Program-made: the position numbers and the translations under genes
In this document: positions 1 through 11,142 of the stretch, piece after piece
How the letters are laid out: each line of letters starts with the position of its first letter
Position numbering within the stretch: position 1 is the stretch's first letter
Assembly (NCBI GenBank): GCA_015499995.1
Contig: JADNRV010000115.1
Span: 1 to 64,000, forward strand
Reading direction: 5' to 3'
Length of the DNA stretch: 64,000 bases
From: Flammula alnicola
Lineage: Eukaryota; Basidiomycota; Agaricomycetes; Agaricales; Strophariaceae
The notes under the pieces: generated by a model
The model's database searches: none
Told to the model about the DNA's origin: nothing
What the model saw: only the letters and a program-made list of their open reading frames with translations

Positions 1-8
1 TGTTTCAG

Positions 9-2268
9 GTTCGAAGTCGATCGCGATGAGAAAGTCAGCGCAGGCTTCTTCTCTGATGTTTATAGTGGGACATGGCAGGGAGAAACCGTCGCCATCAAGG
101 TTCTAGCAGAATCAATTCCTACGCAACTATTCCTTCGTGAGATGCAAACATGGACAACCCTGCAGCACCCAAATGTTCTTCGTGTATACGGTGGAAGCAG
201 CGGTGCTGACGATCCGCCACTTTTCTTCGTCACCCCGTACATGAAGAACGGAAGTCTAGTGCAATACCTCAAATGGATAGAGACGGACACACAACCCAAC
301 ACCCCCGCTGGAACTAGACTGCAATCTACTATCACGTCTAAAGCCCATTCATCACTGCAAAAGTCTTCCAGCCAAGTCGACAGTAATCGACCGGATCTCA
401 CCCGATTTATGCATGAAATTGCGAAGGGAATGGAATATCTACACAATAAAGGGGTTCTTCACGGTGATCTAAGGGCCGTTAATGTCCTTGTCGACGACGA
501 CCTTGCATGTCGCATCTCTGATTTCGGCCAAAACGAGATGAAAAGCGAAGCGGTCAGAACCAGCGGACTACTCCCTTCTAGTACGTCTCAATATTATTCC
601 TATTGCAAATTTGATTACTGATATTATTGACTAGTAGGTGGAACCCTACGCTGGCAATCGCCGGAGTATATGTCCGGTGCGAGCCCGCTGACGCCTGAAG
701 TTGATGTTTGGGCGTTTTCGATCACTTGCGTTGAAATCCTGACGATGGGAAGAATACCGTGGCCCCTCGAGGATGACGATACTGTCCGGGATCTCGTGCT
801 AAGTCGGTCGACAGTCAACCTCATTAATTATTAATGCTAATTTTATCCTTGATAGAGGGAAATCTCCACCCGCCCCTTCCTAAAATTTTACCCTTCAATA
901 TACCACCAGCCTTGCTAGATATCCTCAACAATTGTTGGTGTGTTGCACCAGAGGACAGACTGCCATTCCAAAGAGTCACTGCTGCCCTTCACTCGCTAAG
1001 GAATAGTATTCGGTACAACTCTCTCAAGTCCACCCCACCTTTCTTCCATGCTGCGATGCCTGGTTCCGAACCCAAGAGGGTACAAAGTGCGCAGGCTGCC
1101 CTCCGAAGTAAGCATATGCTATTTTTCATGGCATCTATTCAATCCCCATACATATATGTCTTATTTCATTGTAGAACTTGTTTCGGAGGACCAGAAGGTG
1201 CCGCACAGAAGTTCTGCTTCCATGTCCTCAGACGAGGGCGTCGATGGGAAGGATGACAATGATGAAGCTACATCACCCGCAGATGAAGCAATCTGGGACG
1301 CAAAAAACGAGCGGCGTTACCGATTGTTGTTGACCCATGAATACCACCTCTCTCGTATGCACTTCCATGGATACATGTATGATATGACTGAGCATCTGAC
1401 ATATCCTTTTCGAAGTCATCTTGCCACTCTGGGAACCTTCTGCTGTTGATCTCGGTGCTGTGGGATATCTGCAGAAGCCAGGTGGGAAGTTCATTACGTT
1501 ATTCAATGCGTTCCATCCCGAGAAATCGGACCTTCATTCGATTCAATCCCTTCCTTCCATCCATGGTTATGGACCAGTACAAGTCGGCCTTCAACGCCCG
1601 AACAAAAAATCCTTAGCAAAAAGAGCGTTAGAGATGCTCAAGGGTACTACAAGCTCCACAAACTCATTGTAAGTGTTCGGCGTTGTCGAACGAGTAGTTT
1701 TCTGAAACTGCTGTGCTTTCAGCCGCCAGTCGTTCCCACTAAGGGCCAGCCATAAGGTTGCCTATATTTACGCTGAAGGAACGGAATATCGTTACATGGA
1801 GACTCTAGATCCCGCCAAGAAGTGGTTTCGATCCAATGTCGGTACAATCTTGCAAACCTATGGAGACGAACACCATATTCAGAAGGAAGAACTCTTCCTC
1901 GGCAAGTCTTCTATCATCTTAAATTCGTCCGTTCTGACCATTTGAAATAGTGATTGGAACGCTCCAAGCACCAGACTATGCCCTCTACGTGAGCCATTCC
2001 CATCCTGACGGGCAGGTGCGCCTCAGTCTTTTCCAATCAAATGCTTTTCCCGCTGAATGTTTCTCTGACTTTTCATCAGCTTTACTTTAGCGTGAACTCC
2101 AATCGCAAGCAAGGTCAGCATTGGGGAACATTCACCGCTGACTGTGACGAAACCGAGCAGCCCCGTCTATCTGCTAGCAAAGTCTCGAATTATGGAGGAC
2201 CTTCAAATGCAGTTTTGTTAGCGCGCTTACGATTTAAGCCTGACACTTTAGATCCCACGTCACTTTGA
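9..2268 (+). CDS. TKL-type protein kinase with basidiomycete C-terminal domain (5' partial)
   Basis: The 3' part of a Ser/Thr (tyrosine-kinase-like) kinase gene; the first eight bases look like the end of an intron (tttcag). Exons: 9-580, 638-802, 856-1107, 1175-1354, 1416-1668, 1723-1901, 1951-2015, 2080-2268. Visible kinase motifs are VAIK (ATP lysine), HGDLRAVNVLV (catalytic loop, HGD instead of HRD), SDFG and GTLRWQSPEYM (activation segment and P+1 region). The glycine loop is weak (AGFFSDVYSG). After the kinase domain and a polar linker comes a domain of about 300 residues starting near LPLWEPSAVDLGAVGYL and ending DTLDPTSL. I recognise this tail from other agaricomycete kinases, but it has no name I know. 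The intron at 1902 needs a GC donor (gcaagt). Kinase activity is plausible; substrate unknown. Confidence 0.85.
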
Positions 2269-2862
2269 GGCTTGAATTCATAGCCTCCAACCAACGAGGT
2301 CAGAGAGGGAATTCCTTCGGGCGTAGCAGCAGTTAGATTTTAAAGTACCATATTGTGTGTGTAAAGCGGTTCAGATTTTGCGAAATATGTATTAAGTAGT
2401 GGATTTTTCATGCGTTGAAATTCAGGAAAGATCATTATAATATGATAGACGATAGCCGGAGCCAGGCTGTTGCATTTGCTGGAAACCATAGCAGAAAGCA
2501 CGCCATTATGCTCGTAATAGCCATTATCAAAAGCACCTCGCGACGCACAGGGAGTGCATATATGTTTTCGCAGACGGGAAGGCCTACTGCGAGGATGGCC
2601 ATGCCGGGTACTCTGCCTCTCATTTCGTTCAACATGCATTAGCACAGAGGGAGGATGCGACACAAAGTGACGCCGAGAAATCACCCAGCTCCGACACGGC
2701 AAGGTGCCATTTTCTCCTCTGATTCTGAGTCCTCAATACCAACTGCATTTATATGTAAAAAAAATACTACTAATGTCATGTACCAAGTTTCGTGTGGATT
2801 GAGCGAAAACTGAACAAGAAATGCGAAGTGGCCAAAAGGCGGCGGCTGGCCGATATCTGGGG
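2269..2862. other. Intergenic, convergent gene ends
   Basis: This separates the 3' ends of the kinase and the minus-strand secreted protein gene. I see only overlapping short frames without splice-supported extension and no recognisable motif. Confidence 0.5.
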
Positions 2863-3746
2863 TCATGACAGGTTCTGACTGAATTCATGCAACCAGATCA
2901 GATTCAAATCAAAAATGTCAAGGGGAGTGAGACGTAAGTACCTGTTGGTGAAAATAAGCGCACCAAGAGTTCCCCCACATTCACCTTGCTGAGCAGCGGT
3001 GCAAATATCGAAGAGTTCAGTAGCAGAAACACCCTGTAAATGGCGTGTCGGATGTCTGAAACTTGTAAAGCCAGGGTAACTTATTGAAAAGCATACCAAG
3101 TCATCAAAGCAATATTCGATGTCTTCCGTCGGATTGCCGTTGAAAGTTGCATATTCGCAAGTCTCAAGGATGAAGCCAACACCTTGGCCGGCTGTAACAA
3201 TGAAGGTGCCCGCTAAAGCAGATCTGAGAAAATCTCATAGGACTAGAGTGCGCACACAAACTCACACTTGCTCGTCAGTGAATTTGCAAGCACAGTGCAA
3301 TCTGCGGCATTAAGGTTAGTAGCCGCGTTAGCGCAGCGTTGGAAGAAGCCTAACAGGAGTTATGAGACGGCGGCGAGGTGAAGAGCTTGAATTAGGAGTC
3401 GATATTACTCACATGGAACACCACATACACAATTAGAAGTGGTACACTGGGAGGCCGCTCTCTTTGTATTCGGATCCAAGGAATGACGTCTGTCGATAGC
3501 ACTGGAGGGCTGTCGTCGGGCGGGAACTGTACTATTTGAACAGGTGAATCTTTCCATTGTGATCACGTCTCCGGATGGCATGGTAAGAGGCTTTGATTCA
3601 ATAAGATGTTTGTCATTGCACACTATGGCGTGGACTAGGAGACAACGTTGAGTTGAAAGAATTGACATTCCCAGGAACTCCATACCTGAAACGATGCTAT
3701 ACGCAGCGAACACAAGAGAAAAGAAAGCTTTGGAGTACATATTCAC
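2863..3746 (-). CDS. Secreted cysteine-rich protein, unknown function
   Basis: Six exons on the minus strand: 3686-3746, 3413-3634, 3266-3349, 3097-3212, 2942-3033, 2863-2878. The protein starts with a typical signal peptide (MNMYSKAFFSLVFAAYSIVS; an in-frame second Met lies two codons on). A polar middle region is followed by a Cys-rich part with segments QCTTSNCVCGVPC, RCANAATNLNAADC and LETCEYATFNGNPTEDIEYC, ending SQNLS. All splice junctions keep one frame and use GT..AG. It resembles the many small secreted proteins of Agaricomycetes with a conserved Cys pattern and no assigned function. No enzyme motif, transmembrane segment or GPI signal is visible. A cell-wall or extracellular role is inference from the signal peptide only. 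Confidence 0.7.
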
Positions 3747-4779
3747 GGATGGGAGTAAGTGACTGACTGTTTGAACTTTCGGCCAGCTGGAAGACTGATT
3801 TTATACCAAGTACTCGGTCTTTCCTGGGCCGTTTCTGAAGATCACTGAAGTTCTCATGTCAGGATGGTTCGTGACTTTTGAGGCGAGAGGAAGCATGAGA
3901 AGAGAACGCTTAAGGCCTTTGAAATCAAATTGACAATCCCGAGGCAGACATACGGATCAGTCTCTAGTACTTCAGAGTACCCAGAACCTTAGCCTAGACG
4001 CGATTCAGTTGTCGTGATGTACACAAATTGCACCAGAAAACACTCACGTCTGTTACTCCAGGTGTATCCGCAGCATTGATTCCTTTGTACAGTGGGAGGA
4101 TATACAAGATGCGACTCACACACCTGAACTGAGAACAACAACACAGAGAAATGATGTTCGACACAGTGTCGAGAGTTCATCAAAGAGTCCGCGAGAGGTG
4201 TCAATGTCATGTCTCTGTCGCGGTTCTTGTCTAGGCACGTGAGGTTCCGGTCATGGTTTCTTTCCCTCCAACCATCACCACCACGACTTTTCCACCCCCG
4301 TGCTGTTTCTGTTTCCCATATCGGCGACATGCGAGGACTCCAATGACAGGTATGACTCTGTATCTCTTTGACGAGGATGGTAGAGGCTCGCGATTACCAC
4401 AAGCACACCCCGGACTGCAATAACTTGATGCCTTTTGACAGGATTGGTTGAGGGCGAAGGATTCATTGGACAGATATGGGAGCTTGAGAGGGGCCCATGC
4501 ACTGAGAAGCATATGGGGTGAGTAGCTCGCTTAGAAACCTCGTGAGACCATGCTGAACCTGTTGGCTTGCACTCAGATCTCTTAAGGCCGGGGCCCGTTT
4601 CCCTCCTTATTCAGTGACATATGCCACCCAGATGTAACCCAGATACCACCCATTCTGCCATGACCCCAACCAGTGACAGCTACAAGGTACCGAGCCATGC
4701 TTGACGCTAACCTGCGATAAGCCATGTGAAGACTTCACGAATGACTCGCTGGGGCGCCCTATAGGCTATTAGTCTAGTC
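3747..4779. other. Intergenic region upstream of the secreted protein gene
   Basis: It holds the divergent promoter side of the minus-strand secreted protein. Open frames here (3989-4512, minus) have biased composition and no family motif; I do not call them genes. Confidence 0.5.
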
Positions 4780-5468
4780 CAACTTCCCGGACCTTTGGTG
4801 GGTGGGTCAATTCGGCTCTAACGGAAAAAAAATCCGATCGGCTTTAGTTGATACATAGATCACATGATGTTAACGCGAGACGCGCTGAGACGCGATCGTC
4901 TTGTTGATTAGATCAGAACCCCTTTCCTACAACTTTCATGGCTTCTGCTGGCTCGAAAGGTAGCCCAGAGCCTTTCTCATGGACATTACTTGAAGGCCGA
5001 ACCATTATTTGAGAAATTGTCGAAGCAGCGGTCCCGCAATGGACAGCTCCGCGAGACAGTTAGACTGCTGGACTCACATTCTTCAAGGCATTCCGACGAT
5101 CCTAATCATAGCGTCGGCTGGGGCAAGACCTCGGCCTTTTTCATTCCAATCCTCGTCTTGAAGCATCGTGATTCGTCAGAGACATCCCCTCGAGTACCAA
5201 AACTTCCATCTTCATCTCTGATAGAGCTCGGAAATGCTCATGTACAGCTCATTACCATTAATAGTTCTTACATATTACTCTTAGGCACTCGAGATATCAC
5301 AGTTTGGCTTAACCGCCGTCTCGTTGTGTGTCCGTGCAGGCGGTAGGAGCCAGAGATAAGATAATATTGCGATTAGAACCTGGGAAAGCGGCCACGTGAT
5401 GTTCAAAGTGTTCGAATTTCTGTCCGAGATGCCCGAATTGACCCACCCACCAAAGGTCCGGGAAGTTG
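4780..5468. mobile_element. 689-bp non-autonomous DNA transposon with 36-bp perfect TIRs
   Basis: Bases 4780-4815 and 5433-5468 are perfect inverted repeats of 36 bp; the outer end reads caacttcccggacctttggt. The interior lacks a transposase frame. It contains a short plus-strand frame (4990-5346) with GWGKTSAFFIPILVLKH, which resembles the Walker A region of the RecQ/DEAD-type helicase fragments scattered in agaricomycete genomes. That frame has no start context or continuation, so I read it as captured debris. No clear target-site duplication is visible. The element is likely a deletion derivative moved in trans by a transposase elsewhere. Confidence 0.75.
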
Positions 5469-5894
5469 ATATAATATAAGGTCTGTTTTAAGAGACTAGC
5501 GCCCTATGCCAACCCTATGCTCCGAGTTTTTATTTAGGTATTGGGTAGAGGATCCCGTAGCATAGACTAAACCCAATGAAATCGCAAGCGCAAGGATCAC
5601 TCGAAGGGCTCGCGAGTGATGAAAGAGGAAGAGGAGGACGACGTCGACTTGCTGTCCGATGTCTCGACTCTCTTCCGAGATGGCCTACTCTACAGCAACC
5701 AGAACTGTGCCTCGACCTCACACCACGGCTCTCAGCGCTGCGCTGAAAATCCGTCTGCGGGGTTGTTCCTCCCTTCGGGTGGTCCTCGAGCTTGACCACC
5801 TATCTTACAATTTCCGTAGATATAAAGACATGTAGTAGTTCCTCAGAATAGTCATGCTTACTTCTTACCCACAAATAGACTGATTCTAAGTCTA
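5469..5894. other. Spacer between transposon and dispersed repeat
   Basis: No gene supported. A minus-strand frame at 5530-5799 is Arg/Ser-rich without any recognisable domain. Confidence 0.45.
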
Positions 5895-6532
5895 CACCAA
5901 TTCTCTTAAGTATTGCTTCGCGCTATTGATCACTCGCAGAATTAGCCCTCAAATACCGTACTATAGCTTCGCGCTAAGTTCATTGAACTCATCCCTTGAA
6001 GCTCGTTTATATTAGGCTACTAACTGTGTCTCGCTCCCCGTCGTTTGATCATGATCACCCTCTGAGTTCTCTGAGATAACGATAACTCATTTTACTTTAC
6101 CTACTGACTAAATTTATATACACCCACGGTGACCCACTGCGAGCGAGATACAGTCGTAGACTCGTATGTAAACCAAAATCAGAAGACAGACGGTGGCTGC
6201 TCGGACCAAAGTGGGATGATGAGTCGGAATGACGGCATCGTCGATCGTCTTGGACCAATTGATGCTCCGCCGACCGTGACATCCTGTTCTACGCTGTCGA
6301 ACTGTCGCGACTCGCAAAGGCAACGATGTGCAGCTGGGATATTTCATGTGCACCCTCATCGTTGTCACACTTCCTCCTTTATCACCCTCCAAAAATAAGG
6401 CCGTGTATGACCCATGTATGAGCCATGCTATCGCCTCACGTCGACCACGCCACGGTTGTCAGAATCGAAGTCGAAAGCGGGCCCAGTGAACAGGCACACA
6501 GTCCCGGCCTAGCGAAAAATCTTTCGCCTTGT
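5895..6532. repeat. Dispersed repeat, copy 1
   Basis: This stretch is repeated in the same orientation at 11143-11816. Shared blocks include caccaattctcttaagtatt at the left end, gagataacgataactcattt and gactaaatttatatacaccc in the middle, aattgatgctccgccgaccg, and a right end with the small palindrome gcgaaa..tttcgc. The two copies differ by many substitutions and indels, so the duplication is not recent. No coding frame is shared. It could be a solo LTR or a non-coding element of unknown class; clear TG..CA ends and target duplications are not seen. Confidence 0.7.
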
Positions 6533-6750
6533 TTCTACAACTTGTACTCGAGAAATTCTTGAAATAGGGATGCGCCATTTGGGGGAGGCTATTCACATCA
6601 CGTAAGCAAACCAACTGTTGTAATCGCATTCTCAGTCAAACCCGTACTTCAAGGACTTCAAGGACTTCAACTATATACTTATCACCTACTTCACTTTCGT
6701 TGACGTAGGCAAGGTTTACTATTTGCCTCTCTCTGGATGATTTGCTTGCA

Positions 6751-9011
6751 ATGGCATACCAAAATGCGCCCACAACAGTGAGTAATGCACCTTTTCGTTG
6801 ACAAAGTCATGGACTGAAGATTTGGCACAGGCTCGTCGAGATCGCGGTGTAGGTGGTCCTTCAAGAGGTCAGGACAGACAGGTGGCACCAACTAGGGGTT
6901 TGGGCACATCGTCGACTTCTCGTATAGCGAGACCAATTCGTAACAATCAAGTAGCGTACGTCGTCTTCATGCTGGTATTTGATCGGCCAAAGCTAACTTC
7001 TTTGCTAGTAGACCGTCTCAGGGCTCCTTTTTCGCAGGCGCCAACGATCTCGATATAAATGGAGGACAATTTAACATGACTCGCGGCCACCATACCAATC
7101 TCACAATTAATTTCAATCGTAAGCGCACTTCAGGGAAAATGCCTCAATTAGAAGTTAACGGATCTTAGAGGGAGGACATGTTGACAGTGACGAAGCGGTA
7201 TGCCCAGTCATCAGCCATGCTAGAACAATTTCTTCATGCAATTGGTTAGGAATTGGGAGGAGACGAGGAAAGACGGCAGGCTCACAATGTATCTGTTCGA
7301 ACACCGGAGCAAGCCATTCGTATGGATATTTCACCTAATGTTTATCCTCCAATCCAAATCTAACATTTACAATAGCTGTGCCTGACCAACAGCAGCAGCC
7401 TCGGGTAAGCGTTATCTACAACTTTTCAACAATGCTTACGGAGATAAATACTTGCCCAACAGAGAAGGCCTTCTCTTCCCGTGCAGAAGAGCTGCGATAT
7501 CTACTACCGGCATCTTTCCGTGAAAGGGCGCGGGTCGCCTTTATGGGTCCCGGAGCCCAATACTGAACTTCCACTCGAATATCAGCGGCGAGGGATTTCC
7601 ATCGGCGACGTAGGCATCATCACTGACTATGGAGGCTTTGACTTTTTGTTCAACATATGCCTACCCCGGGACGACCCCATTAACGCTGAAGACGTTCCAG
7701 AGAACTTCGCTCCGTTAAAACCACCCCTCAGGCCCTCTGACGTTCGCGGACACTCCGGGTTCAGGCCTAACAGCTATCTTTCAAGTGGTTCCATTGAGAG
7801 GTCTCGGGGTGATAGCGATCCTTCGTAAGTTTATCTTCCTTATGACTGCGAACGATCAAGCAGCTTATCTTCCTGAATAGTGGCCTGACGTTTGAAACAA
7901 CAGAATCGGAGGGGGCCATACTTACAATGCCGCAGGGGTCAACATCCAAAGACCTCGGAAGCGTCATCAGGTTCAGGAAATACATGTCTGCGAATGCCGA
8001 GGACTGGTATCGATATGTTCATGACGTTCGCGGACGCGAGGCCAGAAATGGAGATGTACGACTCGTTGTAGGCTGGGACCAAACCACGACGTGGGGTATG
8101 GCGACTTTCACGCAAACCACGGCCCAGAACAGGTTTCGCTTGAAGTTCGGACCCGTAGGTGAGAGTAGCGTAGGGCGAACGTATGGCTGGGAGTACGCCG
8201 GTATGGCTGAAGTTAGGGCCGGTCCGGATTCTCGAGAAATCGAGGTATTGAGGGCGAACGATTCATCGGAAGATGGCATCATCTACGAAAACCAATGTTT
8301 GTTCGTCCGGACGCTCAATGCCACACTGGACAATGATGTTTGGGACAAGCTGGTGTCCGAAACTGACATGAGCTATGTTCAAAATGATCCCAGCACCTTT
8401 GATTCGTATACTCCGTCGTCCTTTCACCCCAGCAACCCGTCCGGCTCCACTACAGGCGGATCTACATCTAACCCGGGTGGACAATCGGGTGCTCGCGGTG
8501 CTTCGAGGATGGCTGATACTGTCTCTCCAATATCCTCTCAGTCCGTCCACGTGTCAGATTTACCGACAGCTCTGGTGCGTACTGTAACTTACATTTGATC
8601 TCATCGAAATTTCCGCCTTACAGGTTACCTAGGCAGCTCATCCGTCCAAGGTCATCAACGAAATGTTATTGAAGGAAGTGCGTAAATTTATAACTTTTGT
8701 CTTGGTTTTCTGACCATGGGTACACGTTATTAGAGACCCAATGCGAGGATGGCGATCACCGAAGATAAGGACTGGATATCGGTAATTTCGAAGGTGAGCA
8801 GGAGTTCTCGGACGATATGCTAGATATACTGACCCCAATTGTTTTTTGGATAGGACGACTTGGTCTTACCTCCTGCGGATCAACTCTTTGCACGCATTCT
8901 AACTGCACATGATGTCTGTGAAGGAGAAGGTTTGAGTCACATTCTCTCGGAATGACTACCAATCAAACAAGCATTTCTTAAGGTGTCGTTTTCTTGGATG
9001 CGAAACAAAAG
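6751..9011 (+). CDS. Conserved agaricomycete protein of unknown function
   Basis: Exons: 6751-6777, 6807-6955, 7009-7118, 7169-7197, 7250-7319, 7376-7404, 7463-7824, 7881-8574, 8633-8677, 8734-8793, 8854-8929, 8983-9011. The N-terminal part holds GSFFAGANDLDINGGQFNM, a motif I recall from agaricomycete proteins that begin with a repeated F-x-G-A-x-x-x-x-I-N-G-G-x-F unit. The middle runs through IGDVGIITDYGGFDFLFNIC and the C-terminal part through RPNARMAITEDKDWISVI to GVVFLDAKQK. An alternative acceptor at 8624 would stop the protein early at 8632. The last exon ends in frame with a possible 44-nt intron leading into the PUF gene, so the true 3' end is uncertain: it may be fused to that gene. 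No catalytic motif is visible; function unknown. Confidence 0.65.
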
Positions 9012-9043
9012 GTGCATTTATCTAATTTAATCAAATCCTCGTC

Positions 9044-10718
9044 ATGGGTTCTGAGGCGCCTGATGGTGCAAAGGCACCTGGGTGGTCTGCTTCTGTTACA
9101 GAGCAGCAAATGATTCTAAGAGAACTCAGCGGAGGAAGCCTTGATGAAGAGCCTGATATCCAGGCTTTGGCCGGTATGTTTTTCGTTAATCCGCCTGCAT
9201 TCATGCCGCTGATCTTCCGTTCATACAGAATTCAGACCTCCTACCATGTACTATACCACGATCCCTTTTGTCTCCGAAAGGCCCCACAATAGGCACTGGG
9301 ACCCTTCTCAATTGCGCGAACTCCGCACGCGTTTGAATTCTGGCACAATGGCCATGGAGGAGATCGATCAGGTAGCTGCTAACTTTATGGACAGCGAAAT
9401 TGTTGATTTGGCGTCTGACTGGCTTGGAAACATTGTCGGTCAAATTTTCCTTGCCGTTTGCGTACAGTAGATGCTAACTCTTTCTTGTTCTAATAGATCG
9501 TTCAAAAACTTTTCGAGAAGTGCTCGTCCGGTCCGAGGCTTGCAATGCTGGAGCGTATATGCCCTCATCTCGCTATGATTGGTATCCACAAGAACGGAAC
9601 ATGGGCGGCTCAGAAGATCATCGAATGTGCTACGAGCGCTGATGAGGTTGCTCTCATTGCTCGAAACCTTCAAGCGTATGTGCCTCCTCTCCTCCTGGAT
9701 CAGGTTGGCAATTACGTTGTTCAGTAAGTTGCGTTTGAATCTTGTCTGCGTGCTCTCGAAACTTAGTTCAATTGGCAGGTGCTGCTTGTGTTTCGGTGCA
9801 CCCGCGAACGACTTCATCTTCGACGCTATCGTGGATCGTATGTGGGAAATCGCCCAAGGCCGTTTCGGAGCCCGTAGCATCAGAGCGTGTCTCGAGAGCC
9901 CCCACATCACTATCAACCAGCAACGGCGTATTGCCACTGCTATCATTCTCAACTCGATCCCTTTGGCCACCAACCCAAATGGTGCTTTGTTGCTAACCTG
10001 GCTCCTTAATAGATCCGGATTCCCATCTCGATACAACTTGTTAGCACCTCGCTTCACGCCTCACTTGGCGCACCTCTGCACCCACCAGTTGGCGTCACTT
10101 ACCGTTCTCCGCATCGTCAACCAGAGGGTTGAGCCTGAAGCTTCCAGTCAAATCGTGGAAGCCTTGTTCTCCTCCCCTGGAGATCATGTCCTTACTGATG
10201 TCCTAGGCGATCAAGTAACTGGCGTTGCGGTTGTTCACAAAATCTTGACAAGCCCGTTCATTGACCCTAATACGAAGCAAGTTTATATTGAAGCCACGAA
10301 ACGGGTCCTTATCGAGTTGAAGGTCGTTGCCACAACCCAAGCTTATCGAAGACTCGTGGAAGAAGTCGGTTTACCTGTGCCTAACTTCCAACCAACCTAT
10401 AACAACACACTGCCTCCGACCAGTGGAAAAGTTGCAAGGGATTCTTTGGAGAACTTTGGTGTCCCAGGGCTTCCTTCAGGTTACTCGCCGTCTACCGATT
10501 CTTTCAACCCATTCGCAATACATACTCCCCAGGCTGGTAGCCCTCGTCAGGTTAATGTTCGCCGCAAGCCCAAAGGACCAAATGATGCTCCTATGGTCGC
10601 CTCTCACTCTCCCTATGGAAATCAGTCGCCTGTCCTTTCGCACGGTGGCCCTCTGCCTGACATGAAACAGCTTCAGTCTCCTTATGGAGGAATTCCTCCC
10701 CCCGCATATCAACCTTAG
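9044..10718 (+). CDS. PUF-repeat RNA-binding protein (JSN1/PUF2-like), no RRM
   Basis: Exons: 9044-9173, 9229-9434, 9497-9723, 9779-10718. Pumilio-type repeats are clear: SDWLGNIIVQKLFEKC, IGIHKNGTWAAQKIIE, LLLDQVGNYVVQCC, FGARSIRACLE, TNPNGALLLTWLL, HQLASLTVLRIVNQ, LGDQVTGVAVVHKILTS. Such proteins bind 3' UTRs and control mRNA stability or localisation. Basidiomycete relatives that I recall carry one or more RRM domains ahead of the PUF array, and none is present upstream here. The chosen ATG (9044) lies immediately after the preceding gene's last exon, and a 44-nt splice (9012-9055) would join the two in frame. The donor at 9435 (gtcggt) is weak but restores the conserved repeat. The stop at 10716 is followed by in-frame Gln/Pro-rich coding-like sequence. 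Confidence 0.8.
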
Positions 10719-11142
10719 ATGTATCAACCATATCCGAGTCAACAGAACCCACCTTCGAACATGGGGGACATTCCATGCAACAATGCAATTCACACGACAT
10801 CTCATGATGCTATTCTTTAAACCACTGAATCATGCCAACTTTGAATTATCTGTGCCCTTGGTTGCTGCATATCCCTTTCGCTCGTTTGGTAACGGCGTGA
10901 CGCACGGGCCCTTGAACGACGACGGGCGTCCTGAGATCGATAGACCCATAAATAATGCTATCAGTTGTTTTCTGAGATGCGATACATGTATTCTAGGCAT
11001 TTCCCATCCAAAAAATAACAAAACTACAAAATAAACGAAATTTGCGTTATTGGTATTCCCTAGCTTGACCACGGCATGGGGACCACATTGCAGCAGCTGT
11101 GGGCCACCTGGAGCGGCGAAGGTGTGTCGGACCTGACATTTG
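10719..11142. other. 3' flank of PUF gene with coding-like in-frame sequence
   Basis: Directly after the TAG the same frame reads MYQPYPSQQNPPSNMGD and stays open for about 34 codons, looking like the low-complexity tail of PUF proteins. The rest is AT-rich spacer up to the second dispersed repeat. Confidence 0.5.

Noticed and set aside
3989..4512. Minus-strand frames upstream of the secreted protein gene
   Set aside because: No family motif, no plausible start context, and overlapping alternatives in two frames.
4990..5346. Helicase-like frame as a gene
   Set aside because: Only a short Walker-A-like segment is present, inside a TIR element, with no further helicase motifs.
9440..10057. 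Long minus-strand open frame opposite the PUF gene
   Set aside because: It is the shadow of the PUF coding frame; no independent motif.
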